From: Fischerella sp. PCC 9431
GTDB lineage: Bacteria; Cyanobacteriota; Cyanobacteriia; Cyanobacteriales; Nostocaceae
Direction of reading: 5' to 3'
DNA length: 64,000 nt
Assembly (NCBI RefSeq): GCF_000447295.1
Contig: NZ_KE650771.1
Coordinates: forward strand, 4,602,282 to 4,666,281
A program made the translations under genes and the position numbers. Below, piece by piece: positions 42,092 to 49,856 of the stretch. Each line of letters begins with the position of its first letter. Position 1 is the stretch's first letter. Below the pieces are notes generated by a model. It saw nothing but the letters and a program-made list of their open reading frames with translations. It had not been told where the DNA came from and ran no database searches.

Positions 42092-42133
42092 GGGGATCGG
42101 GGATCGGGGATTGGGGATTGGGGATTGGGGATC
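42092..42133. repeat. Heptamer STRR array abutting the nupQ start codon
   Basis: Six perfect-length 7-bp units, GGGGATC or GGGGATT, at 42092-42133. They end two bases from the start codon of the permease gene on the opposite strand. A GC-rich dispersed segment (GACGCGTTCGCCG) follows at 42155-42205. Confidence 0.9.
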
Positions 42134-42221
42134 GGGAAAAATTTTTAATTTTGTAGACGCGTTCGCCGTAAGGCGTTGCGTTAGCTAGCGCCTACCGCAG
42201 GTATGCATGAATTTTGGATTT

Positions 42222-43259
42222 TTAATTTTTTACTCTTCGTCTTTCCACTGCTAGACTAATGGCAATAAATAAAACAGTCAAACCTTGAATTGCAAAAACT
42301 ATAGTTGCGGGAACTCCGGCGCTGCGTTGCATGACATTCGCACCACTACGCAATGCAGCAAAGAATAGAGAAGTCAATACTACACCAAAAACACTACCGC
42401 GACTGAGGAAAGCGATCGCGATTGCATCAAAACCGTAACCGGGGGAAACTTGTTCAAATAAGCGATATTTCAACCCCATGACTTCCGAAGCACCAGCTAA
42501 TCCAGCTAAACCACCCGCTAACGCCATCACCAAGATAATTGTACGTTCCACAGAAATACCTGCGTAACCCGAAGCGACGGGGTTAAATCCCACAGTGGTA
42601 ATTTGATAACCTAGAGGCGATCGCACCAACAATATCCATAAAATTCCTGCCGCAATTAAACCCAGTAAAATACCAGCATGGGCGAGACTGCCTGGTAATA
42701 TAATCGGTAACTGGGCAGATTTTGCAATTAGTGGTGAATAAGGACTAGGTGCATTTGGTGCTTTGAGGGGATTCTGAACTAAGTAGCCAACCAAATTTAT
42801 TGCAATATAATTCAGCAACAAAGTTGTGATTACCTCATTCACCCCGCGTACAGCTTTCAAATAACCGGGAATCCAACCCCAAACCGCACCAAATAAAAAT
42901 CCAGCTAACAACGCCAATGGTATGTGAATGATTCCTGGTAATCCTTGGACATACAACCCAATTAAAGCACTTCCCAAAGCACCCAGATAAATTTGTCCTT
43001 CTCCACCGATATTAAATTGACCTGCACGCAATGCAACCAACACACCCAAACTAGTTAATAATAGTGGTGCCATTTTAGTAAGCGTATTGCCAAATCCGAA
43101 ATATGTAGATAGAGATTCCTGAAATAAAGCGGTATAGGCAGCAACGGGATTAGCACCAGCTACTAAAATGAGAATTGCACCGACTCCTAACGCAGATGCG
43201 ATCGCAATCAGAGGTGAGAGGATGGATAGTGCAAGTTGAATGCGGTTATTTGATGACAT
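42222..43259 (-). CDS. ABC transporter permease, nucleoside/BMP type, first permease (NupP-like)
   Basis: A 345-residue membrane protein of the same permease superfamily. It has LLTSLGVLVALRAGQFNIGGEGQIY, a GNEVITTLLLNYIA-like VNEVITTLLLNYIAINLVGYLV and an EAAA-like coupling loop GFNPVASGYAGISVERT, then SPGYGFDAIAIAFLSRG. With the second permease, the ATPase at 44613-46097 and the BMP protein it forms an importer. The gene starts at the ATG at 43259. The ATPase gene that would normally sit next to it is separated by a toxin-antitoxin pair on the opposite strand. Confidence 0.9.
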   Translation of the reverse strand: MSSNNRIQLALSILSPLIAIASALGVGAILILVAGANPVAAYTALFQESLSTYFGFGNTLTKMAPLLLTSLGVLVALRAGQFNIGGEGQIYLGALGSALIGLYVQGLPGIIHIPLALLAGFLFGAVWGWIPGYLKAVRGVNEVITTLLLNYIAINLVGYLVQNPLKAPNAPSPYSPLIAKSAQLPIILPGSLAHAGILLGLIAAGILWILLVRSPLGYQITTVGFNPVASGYAGISVERTIILVMALAGGLAGLAGASEVMGLKYRLFEQVSPGYGFDAIAIAFLSRGSVFGVVLTSLFFAALRSGANVMQRSAGVPATIVFAIQGLTVLFIAISLAVERRRVKN

Positions 43260-43305
43260 TCCTGAGAAAAATGCACATTAAATTTTCAGCTTACCTGAAG
43301 AAACA

Positions 43306-43394
43306 TATAGCAATCCTAAATCATTCGTGAGAGGCAAGATCCCCGGGGGATCTGAGATTCCGTATTTTCTCACAACTCAATTAGGATTGCTATA
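43306..43394. mobile_element. Small inverted-repeat element (89 bp)
   Basis: Perfect 14-bp ends: TATAGCAATCCTAA (43306-43319) and TTAGGATTGCTATA (43381-43394). A second paired block, GTGAGA/TCTCAC, lies inside, and the centre is a palindrome AGATCCCC-G-GGGGATCT (43337-43353). The rest of the spacer to 43555 is AT-rich. It lies between the permease gene and the toxin-antitoxin pair. MITE-like, no coding content. Confidence 0.7.
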
Positions 43395-43555
43395 GTATAC
43401 TTTGCAGAAAATAACGATAGCTATCTAAACTTAATGTAATCTTTTCTTTAACTTTAAAGATGTTAGGTTTTAAATAGAATAGCAGCACAACTCTAAAAGC
43501 TTTGCTCAAGTTCAAATCTATAACTAATTTTATATTGTGCTAAAGAGGCAGTTAA

Positions 43556-44203
43556 ATGAGTTATTTATCAGAGCAAAAAAAACAGATTAAAATTCAGGAG
43601 AGTATCAATCAAGTTGAAGATGAACTAGTAAGCGCTATTCAAGCTGCTTTAGATAATAAAAAATCCTATGGTGATTTGGAAGAGTCTCAATTTCGCAACT
43701 TATTAAGAGTCGCTGATACTACTGAAAGTACAGAGGTGATCAAAAATTTTTTGCGCTATCAGGTTGGTCGTGACAAAAAATGGGGTAGAGGGGAAAACTC
43801 TCTGGCTGCAAAAATCGTTCAAGATATTGACAGCAAAATTAAAGAACTTGCTAATAAGATTGCTCTAGAGGCTCAAATAGACGACTTCAACCCAATTTGG
43901 TTAGAGTTAACCCGTCGCTATTTAGAATATGGTGCGCGTTACTTGCAACTTATCAACTCCTCACACCTGATTCAAATTGAAGAATCAATCAGTCGTCTCT
44001 CAAGCCAAGAACAGTTGTGGTTGGTTGAGCGAATAATTCATAACTTAACACTCAGTGCCTTAAAAAATACTTCTAATCTTAGATTAGATAGTGTTGAGCA
44101 ACAACTGGTAAATATGGCAAATGATCCCACAATTCAAGCAGAACTAATTGCCATAAACCAAGAATTTGCTGCTACAGAAATGGATGGTTTGGTTGAACAA
44201 TGA
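43556..44203 (+). CDS. Probable antitoxin with long N-terminal extension (partner of MazF)
   Basis: A 215-residue soluble, helical, charged protein. Its last 70 residues (SSQEQLWLVERII, QQLVNMANDPTIQAEL, EFAATEMDGL) look like cyanobacterial type II antitoxins paired with MazF/PemK toxins. The first 130 residues (including FLRYQVGRDKKWGRGENS) are not a family I recognise and are longer than usual for such antitoxins. The ATG start of the toxin gene overlaps the stop by 4 bp (ATGA), the classic antitoxin-toxin coupling. It probably binds and neutralises MazF and represses its own promoter. Confidence 0.65.
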   Translation: MSYLSEQKKQIKIQESINQVEDELVSAIQAALDNKKSYGDLEESQFRNLLRVADTTESTEVIKNFLRYQVGRDKKWGRGENSLAAKIVQDIDSKIKELANKIALEAQIDDFNPIWLELTRRYLEYGARYLQLINSSHLIQIEESISRLSSQEQLWLVERIIHNLTLSALKNTSNLRLDSVEQQLVNMANDPTIQAELIAINQEFAATEMDGLVEQ

Positions 44204-44547
44204 ATATCCAACGTGGAGAAATCTACTTTGTCAACCTTAATCCAGTTCAGGGTAAAGAACAAGCTGGAGAACGACCTGTACTCGTACTTTCGATTGATGC
44301 GATTAACCGCTTACCCTTGGTTGTAACTGTAATTGTTGGTACGAAAGGAGCAAATCTCCCTCTTGATTATCCAACGAACGTCAGAGTTCCTCCCTCAGAG
44401 AGCGGTTTACCTTTAGAAACAGTATTTTTATGTTTTCAAATTCGCTCTCTTGACCCAAAACGTTTTCCAAAAAATCCAGCAGGTAAGCTTTCTCAGGAGT
44501 TAATGTTATTGGTTGAAGAAACTACACGCTATTGCTTAGGTTTGTAA
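44200..44547 (+). CDS. MazF/PemK family endoribonuclease toxin
   Basis: A 115-residue protein with the MazF/PemK pattern: RGEIYFVNLNPVQGKEQAGERPVLVLS at the N-terminus, VPPSESGLPLETVFLCFQIRSLDPKRF in the middle and a C-terminal LVEETTRYCLGL helix. Family toxins cut mRNA at short sequences and stop growth when freed from the antitoxin. The conserved Arg in GERPVLVLS and the Ser/Thr in the VPPSESGLPLET strand are present. It is encoded against the direction of the surrounding nucleoside transporter genes. Confidence 0.9.
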   Translation: MNIQRGEIYFVNLNPVQGKEQAGERPVLVLSIDAINRLPLVVTVIVGTKGANLPLDYPTNVRVPPSESGLPLETVFLCFQIRSLDPKRFPKNPAGKLSQELMLLVEETTRYCLGL

Positions 44548-44612
44548 ATATTATTCAAATCTAACTTTTACTGATCATGTCAAGAAAGAATCTCTGTTTA
44601 CACCGGGTAGTG

Positions 44613-46097
44613 TCAATCCTTTCTTCCTCCCCCCATCAACAAACCAATCTCTTCTATCCTCGCCTTTTGTGCATCCAAAATATCTACAAACTCACCTCTG
44701 TACATTACAGCAATGCGATCGCTGATTGCCATCACTTCTTCTAATTCGGTAGAAATATACAAAATCGCTGCACCTCGTTCTCTTTGGGTTAACAATCGCT
44801 GCTGTACTGCTTGTGTCGCACCCACATCTAGTCCTCGTGTTGGTTGCATCGCCACAATTAACGGCGGTTCTTTGGCTAATTCTCGCGCTAACACGACCTT
44901 TTGCTGATTTCCTCCTGACAGTTGATTTACCTTAACATTAATCCCCGCACCTCGAATATCAAACTCTTGGATTGCAGATTTAGCATTATTATGAATTGCT
45001 TTAGATTGCAATAAAAAGTGACGGCAAAATGGTAATTTCTGAAAATCCTTCAAAATCAAATTCTCAGCAATATTAAACTGCAACACCAAACCCATTTTTT
45101 GCCTATCTTCTGGAATATAGCCAATGATCCTGGCTATTTTCTGCAACAGAGGATCTACAAACTCAATTTTTCCTCGCTTAATACTTCTGACTTGTGCGAT
45201 CGCATCTGCTAATTCTCGCTGTCCATTTCCATCGACACCAGCAATACCCAAAATTTCCCCTGCTCGCAAATTAAATGATACATTACGAACAGCAATCACA
45301 CCACGCTGATCAACAACGTGTAATCCCTGCACAGATAATACTAACTTTCCTGGCAGAATAGAAGACTTATTGAGTTGTAAAGAAACCTCACGCCCTACCA
45401 TTAATTCTGCTAGCTTTTGACGCGTTGTTTGTTGTATTGTCGTAGTCGCGACTACTTGCCCTCGTCGTAACACGGTTACTGTGTCACATAGATTCATTAC
45501 CTCTTCTAATTTATGACTAATAAAAATAATTGTGTTACCAGTAGCTGCCAGTTGGCGCAAAATATTAAATAGAGATTCTATTTCTGTTGGTGTGAGAACT
45601 GCTGTCGGTTCATCGAGAATTAATAACTTAGCTTGGCGGTAAAGAACTTTGAGAATTTCAACTCGCTGTTGCGTACCTACGGGCAAATTTCCAACTTTAG
45701 CACAGACATCAATATCTAATTTGTAAGCTTGTGACAAAGCAGCAATTTCTGCTTGTTTTTTACGTAAATTGAGACGCCAGTTTTTTTCTATTCCTAAGAT
45801 AATATTTTCTGTAACAGTCAATTGTGGTACAAGCATGAAGTGTTGATAAATCATGCCTATACCTAATTTGATCGCTTCTTTTGGAGATGCGAAGATAACT
45901 GATTTTTCTTGTAAGTAAATTCGACCATCATCAGGTTGATAAAGACCACTAATAATATTCATTAAAGTAGTCTTACCAGCACCATTTTCACCTAAAATAG
46001 CATGAATTTTTCCTGGTTCAATAGTTAAATTGATATTATCGTTAGCTAGAAAAGAACCAAAACGTTTGGTAATATTTTCGAGACGTAAATATGTCAT
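44613..46097 (-). CDS. ABC transporter ATP-binding protein with two ATPase domains (NupO / RbsA type)
   Basis: A 494-residue double ATPase. Domain 1 (1-240) has GENGAGKTTLMN, PVGTQQRVEILKVL as signature region, LLILDEPTAVLTP and FISHKLEEV. Domain 2 (about 255-494) has GVDGNGQREL as a degenerate Walker A, LSGGNQQKVVLAREL and MQPTRGLDVGA in place of a Walker B Glu. This asymmetry is normal in the RbsA/YufO class. It energises uptake of nucleosides or related compounds with the two permeases and the BMP protein. The TA pair separates it from the permeases and a minisatellite plus MITE-like element from the BMP gene. Confidence 0.92.
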   Translation of the reverse strand: MTYLRLENITKRFGSFLANDNINLTIEPGKIHAILGENGAGKTTLMNIISGLYQPDDGRIYLQEKSVIFASPKEAIKLGIGMIYQHFMLVPQLTVTENIILGIEKNWRLNLRKKQAEIAALSQAYKLDIDVCAKVGNLPVGTQQRVEILKVLYRQAKLLILDEPTAVLTPTEIESLFNILRQLAATGNTIIFISHKLEEVMNLCDTVTVLRRGQVVATTTIQQTTRQKLAELMVGREVSLQLNKSSILPGKLVLSVQGLHVVDQRGVIAVRNVSFNLRAGEILGIAGVDGNGQRELADAIAQVRSIKRGKIEFVDPLLQKIARIIGYIPEDRQKMGLVLQFNIAENLILKDFQKLPFCRHFLLQSKAIHNNAKSAIQEFDIRGAGINVKVNQLSGGNQQKVVLARELAKEPPLIVAMQPTRGLDVGATQAVQQRLLTQRERGAAILYISTELEEVMAISDRIAVMYRGEFVDILDAQKARIEEIGLLMGGGRKD

Positions 46098-46170
46098 TAC
46101 AAAATAGTTCTAGCTAGGTGAAGTAGGTATTTTAGCAAGGATTCCCTCGTGAAAAAGAAGCAAACTAAGT

Positions 46171-46390
46171 TTCTGGCTTGTAAATCAGGTTTCTGAGTTT
46201 TAGATCAGGTTTCTGAGTTTTAGATCAGGTTTCTGAGTTTTAGATCAGGTTTCTGAGTTTTAGATCAGGTTTCTGAGTTTTAAATCAAGTTTCTGAGTTT
46301 TAGATCAGGTTTCTGAGTTTTAAATCAAGTTTCTGAGTTTTAGATCAGGTTTCTGGGTCGTGAATCAGGTTTTTGGGTGATTAATCCAGG
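46171..46390. repeat. 20-bp x 11 tandem repeat (minisatellite)
   Basis: Eleven contiguous 20-bp units in exact register, with consensus TTCTGAGTTTTAGATCAGGT. Six inner units (46191-46270, 46291-46310 and 46331-46350) are identical. Two, at 46271 and 46311, share the variant TAAATCAAGT. The first and last two are degenerate. There are no spacers, so it is not a CRISPR array, and 20 bp does not preserve a reading frame. It starts 73 bp upstream of the ATPase start codon, within the promoter region of that gene. Confidence 0.97.
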
Positions 46391-46500
46391 TTAAAGGCTG
46401 CAAATCTCTCAATTGCATCAAATTACAATATAATGCGTGCTAATACTGCTTCGGGAAAATAAATATATTGACCAGTCATTCCTTGATGGTACAAGAAAAT

Positions 46501-46763
46501 GTAGGGTGTGTTGTCGCGCCGATCTACGCACCGTCAATAATTCAAGATGCGCGATTCCTACGCCACAACACAACTCGGTGTTATACCAATTTAATAGAAA
46601 GACGCATACAAAGACTCCACCCGCGCTAACCTACGGTGTACATATCAGTCAAAAAATATAATCGACCTTGGCTTGAATTTGGTAGAGTGCGTTATGGACA
46701 GAACGTCCTAACGCACCGAAAATCACTGAATGGTACGTAGATCGGTGCGACAACACACCCTAC
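46501..46763. mobile_element. MITE-like element, 263 bp, with 28-bp terminal inverted repeats
   Basis: The left end (46501-46528, begins GTAGGGTGTGTTGTCGC) and right end (46736-46763, ends GCGACAACACACCCTAC) are inverted repeats with one mismatch. A second inner palindrome around GTGCGTTATGG...CCTAACGCAC lies at 46687-46719. There is no transposase frame. It sits between the BMP protein gene and the ATPase gene. No target duplication is evident. Confidence 0.75.
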
Positions 46764-46782
46764 TGAATTTTTGCGTAACTAA

Positions 46783-47841
46783 TTAAGCAGTAGATTTTTT
46801 CACACATCGTGTATCTTTGCCACCTTCTTTACAGTTTTCAAAAGTAATTTTTTTGGCAACTATTTCCTGCTTAGTATTCAATGCATTTTGTTTCACTGCT
46901 TCTGGAACCATTGTTCCAAATTTTCCTAAAGACAAAATATCTGGTCTTTCTAAACCAATCGTATAAATTTGACCTTTTAATTGTTTTTGTTTGGCAAGTT
47001 CTGCTAAATAAAGTATTGCTAAATCCATGCGCTTCACAGCACTTGTTAAAACTGATTTAGGTGCAACTTCTAATTGGTCTTTCGTATTTCCAAAAGCATA
47101 CACTCCTTGATCACTTGCTGTTTGCAAAACAGCTGCGGAAGCATTATCCAACCATTGATAAATCACGTCAGTACCAGAGGAAATTAAAGCAAGTGTGGCT
47201 TCTTTACCCTTAGCTACATCATTCCAATCGCTAGTAAAAGTAGGGGTAATTTGGATATTGGGCTTAACTGATTTTGCTCCTAATTCTAAACCACGTAATT
47301 CTTGTTGGGTAGCTTCAAATTCTTGCCCAGCAATATAAGCTAATTTATTGGATTTTGTCATCAAGGCACCAATAATTCCACACAAATAGCTAGCTTGCAG
47401 ATGATCTATTCGCAAAGCGGCGATATTTTCACCCTTCACAGCACCATTGACACCAACAAAAAACGTGTTGGGAAATTGGGGTGCAATTTGTTCAATGGCT
47501 GCATCAAACTGTCCGCCGTGGGCAAATATTACATTGTAATTTTTACGAGCAAAATCTGATAATGCTTCTGCTTGGTCTGCTTGGGCAATTTTTTCTACGT
47601 AAGCTGTTTGTGCATCTAGCTTTTGTTTTGCTAACTGTACACCTTCATAACCAGATTGGTTCCAAGCTTGATCGGTGATCACTCCAGGAAGTGCGATCGC
47701 TATTTTAAAATTGTCACTATTAGCTGTTGTGGATGTCGGAGTTTGTTGCTTGCTGCAAGCCTTTAGCAGTATACTTGTGCCAAAGGCGGCTGAACCATAT
47801 AAGGCTAAGAGTAGTTCTCGTCTCCCAAAGTTTACTGCCAT
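46783..47841 (-). CDS. BMP family substrate-binding lipoprotein (nucleoside ABC importer)
   Basis: From the ATG at 47841 the protein has 352 residues. A GRRELLLAL segment and a lipobox LLKAC (Cys29) indicate a lipoprotein, possibly exported by Tat. The BMP domain follows: FKIAIALPGVITDQAWNQSGYEG, VIFAHGGQFDAAIEQIAPQFPNTFFVGVNG and YIAGQEFEATQQELRGLELGAKSV. BMP/PnrA proteins bind purine nucleosides, so nucleoside import is the best guess. A thiamine-like or other ligand cannot be excluded. It is the first gene of the split transporter operon. A TTG at 47847 adds two residues. Confidence 0.9.
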   Translation of the reverse strand: MAVNFGRRELLLALYGSAAFGTSILLKACSKQQTPTSTTANSDNFKIAIALPGVITDQAWNQSGYEGVQLAKQKLDAQTAYVEKIAQADQAEALSDFARKNYNVIFAHGGQFDAAIEQIAPQFPNTFFVGVNGAVKGENIAALRIDHLQASYLCGIIGALMTKSNKLAYIAGQEFEATQQELRGLELGAKSVKPNIQITPTFTSDWNDVAKGKEATLALISSGTDVIYQWLDNASAAVLQTASDQGVYAFGNTKDQLEVAPKSVLTSAVKRMDLAILYLAELAKQKQLKGQIYTIGLERPDILSLGKFGTMVPEAVKQNALNTKQEIVAKKITFENCKEGGKDTRCVKKSTA

Positions 47842-47924
47842 ATGCAAGCCTGCTGAATTAGTATTACTTTTTGTTAATTGATATTTTGCACCAACCCCAT
47901 ATCTTGCCTCAGAATTAATTTATC

Positions 47925-47999
47925 GGCTAATAGCATAAGTCCGTTGAAACGGACTCAAACACCTTCCTAGTCAGATTTATCTAACTTTAGCTATTAGCC
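47925..47999. repeat. Inverted repeat with inner hairpin upstream of the BMP gene
   Basis: GGCTAATAGC (47925-47934) pairs with GCTATTAGCC (47990-47999). Inside, AGTCCGT-TGAA-ACGGACT (47938-47955) is a perfect hairpin of a type dispersed in cyanobacterial genomes. It lies about 85 bp upstream of the BMP start on its strand, so it could be in the promoter or leader. Confidence 0.6.
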
Positions 48000-48454
48000 A
48001 ATAAATTTATTTATTGACAAAATGAAAAGCTGATGCAAGATATAAATTAACGAATTTAAAAGATCATAGACAGTGTATCAACTAAAGTAAAGTTTAGTTT
48101 CATCCTCAGTTCACTTAGCAGTAGAAGTGATACATTAATAATTGAAGCTATAAAGCTTCCCTGGCAGACAAAAACAGCCTTGAGTTCAAAAGTTCAATTT
48201 AGTAAAGAGGTAAAAAACGCTGTTTAACCATCTGTCTAGCCACCTAACAACAACACCCAAGACGAACGCTAACATTTCCTCAAAATAGTAGTAAATAGAG
48301 GGTAATGTAACTGCTTGAATTATGCGGCGAGTGTGTAATTGTTCAGTTCAACCCTGATTAGTATCATCTAAAGTGAGGAAATAATTCAGCTAGTAGAAGC
48401 TTGGGTGTTGTTATTTTGAGAAGATAGGCGATCGCATCGACAGCATCCCAATAT

Positions 48455-48496
48455 TTTCAATATAATCTGCAATTGAAATCACAGATTATATTGAAA
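48455..48496. repeat. 15-bp perfect inverted repeat
   Basis: TTTCAATATAATCTG (48455-48469), a 12-base spacer, and CAGATTATATTGAAA (48482-48496). The rest of the 47842-48736 spacer has no supported gene. It also contains two copies of the 13-mer AACAACACCCAAG in opposite orientation (about 48248 and 48400). Confidence 0.7.
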
Positions 48497-48736
48497 GTCT
48501 GCTTAAGCCTAAGTACAGGACAAAAAGAAGTCAAAACAAGTCGAGAAAAGGGTTTCATGTAAATAGAACAAAAATTGAATTACTTAGCTCTAAGACTTGA
48601 TTTATAAGGCATTCAGCCGCCAATGCGGTGTAACTTCCTTGCTCGGTCGTGGTTATTCTAAAGTCTATAAATAGAGTTAAGTGCTTATACAAGTTAAATT
48701 ACCAACTGCCACGCTGATTATGTAATATTGTGTAAT

Positions 48737-49327
48737 ATGAAAAGCGTAGCTTATAGATTTTTATTGCTATTGCCTATGGGTCAGCAAACTTACCTAAAAG
48801 TACCCTTTGTTTGGGAAGAGCCTAAACCGTTAATTGAAGTTCCACGGCGATTGACTTTTGAGCCAGTCAAGGCAATGCGCGATAATTCATTAATAAGAAT
48901 CGTTGCCCGTGTAATGGCTTCATCAGTGGATGAAAGTCATCAGAGAAAAATTTCAGAAAGTTCGCCTGACAAAGCGGCTGAGAAATTTTTGAACTCGGCA
49001 AGTGATGGCTTTGACTATCAAGATGACTGGTGGCAGTTTGGAATTAATGAAAATGGCGACATTGTAGGGTTTGTGCTTCCGGTTATCTTTGTAGGATGCA
49101 CTAAAGAGGGCAAAGAGGAAGGAACAATTTACGATATTGGAGTTGTACCAGAGTATCGAGGATTTGGTTTTGCAAACGATCTTTTGTCACAAGGAACACA
49201 TACATTACAAAAAGTCGGAATTTGGCGAGTATTTTGTGATACATCTGTGAGTAACCTGCGGATGATTTCTGCATTTAAGCGGGTTGGGTATCGACAGTAC
49301 AGCGAACCTTGGGAGCGTCCCATTTGA
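48737..49327 (+). CDS. GNAT family N-acetyltransferase
   Basis: From the ATG at 48737 the protein has 196 residues. The C-terminal 100 residues form a GNAT domain with the acetyl-CoA loop VVPEYRGFGFANDLL (R-G-F-G-F fits the R/QxxGxG/A pattern) and the following VFCDTSVSNLRMISAFKRVGY, typical of motif B. The N-terminal 80 residues are less clear and could be an acceptor-recognition region. The acceptor is unknown. Alternative starts are a TTG at 48728 or an ATG at 48776. It is a single gene with long spacers on both sides. Confidence 0.8.
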   Translation: MKSVAYRFLLLLPMGQQTYLKVPFVWEEPKPLIEVPRRLTFEPVKAMRDNSLIRIVARVMASSVDESHQRKISESSPDKAAEKFLNSASDGFDYQDDWWQFGINENGDIVGFVLPVIFVGCTKEGKEEGTIYDIGVVPEYRGFGFANDLLSQGTHTLQKVGIWRVFCDTSVSNLRMISAFKRVGYRQYSEPWERPI

Positions 49328-49415
49328 GTCCGTTTCACTACTCAAAATCCGAAAGCGTTTGAGTTTTTTGGTTTAGGCTGGCGATCATTGAGATAAACGT
49401 CTTATATAAGGCTTT

Positions 49416-49521
49416 ATACCATTTCACTAAAAGTGTGATACAAATACAGACCCTGTACCAGACGCGATATATTGCGTCTGGTACAAAATTTATGTGTATC
49501 ATGATTAACATGAAATGGTAT
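49416..49521. repeat. Nested palindromic element (106 bp)
   Basis: Three nested inverted pairs are present: ATACCATTTCA (49416-49426) with TGAAATGGTAT (49511-49521); TGATACA near 49436-49442 with TGTATCA (49495-49501); and GTACCAGACGC (49455-49465) with GCGTCTGGTAC (49474-49484) around an 8-base loop. It folds into one long hairpin. It lies just after the acetyltransferase and may also terminate transcription. A TGTAGACGCG...CGCGTCTCTACA pair follows at 49613-49666. Confidence 0.75.
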
Positions 49522-49742
49522 TAAACCCAAGCGCAGTATATTGAAAAAATTGAGATGCTCCCATTACCCATTAGACATCTCCGACAATTAAATATGCGTC
49601 AGCCAGAATCCTTGTAGACGCGAAATTACCCTGCGGGAACGCTAAAAGCGAACGCGTCTCTACATTCTTTTTCACCAGATGTCTGTTACCCGTTATCAAC
49701 CTCAACGGATAATATAAGTATAAGTGTTCAAGGAAACATGAT

Positions 49743-49850
49743 ATGAACCAGGACTTTGTGCTTTTCTTGATTGGCGTAGGTGTACTGATCCTGTATCTTG
49801 TCTTCTCAGCAATGACCGAGATGGGAACAAAATTTCCTTGGAAGAAATAA
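49743..49850 (+). CDS. 35-residue single-span membrane peptide
   Basis: The ATG at 49743 has AAGGAAA eight bases upstream. The product starts MNQDFVLFLIGVGVLILYLV and ends EMGTKFPWKK: one hydrophobic helix (about 5-24), then a short basic tail. Size and layout resemble small subunits of cyanobacterial membrane complexes, but I cannot match it to a known Psa, Psb, Pet or Ndh subunit. The stop is 6 bp before the convergent MFS gene's stop. Confidence 0.55.
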   Translation: MNQDFVLFLIGVGVLILYLVFSAMTEMGTKFPWKK

Positions 49851-49856
49851 ATCGCA

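Noticed and set aside
46171-46390. CRISPR array
   Set aside because: The 20-bp units are contiguous with no spacers and no cas genes are near.
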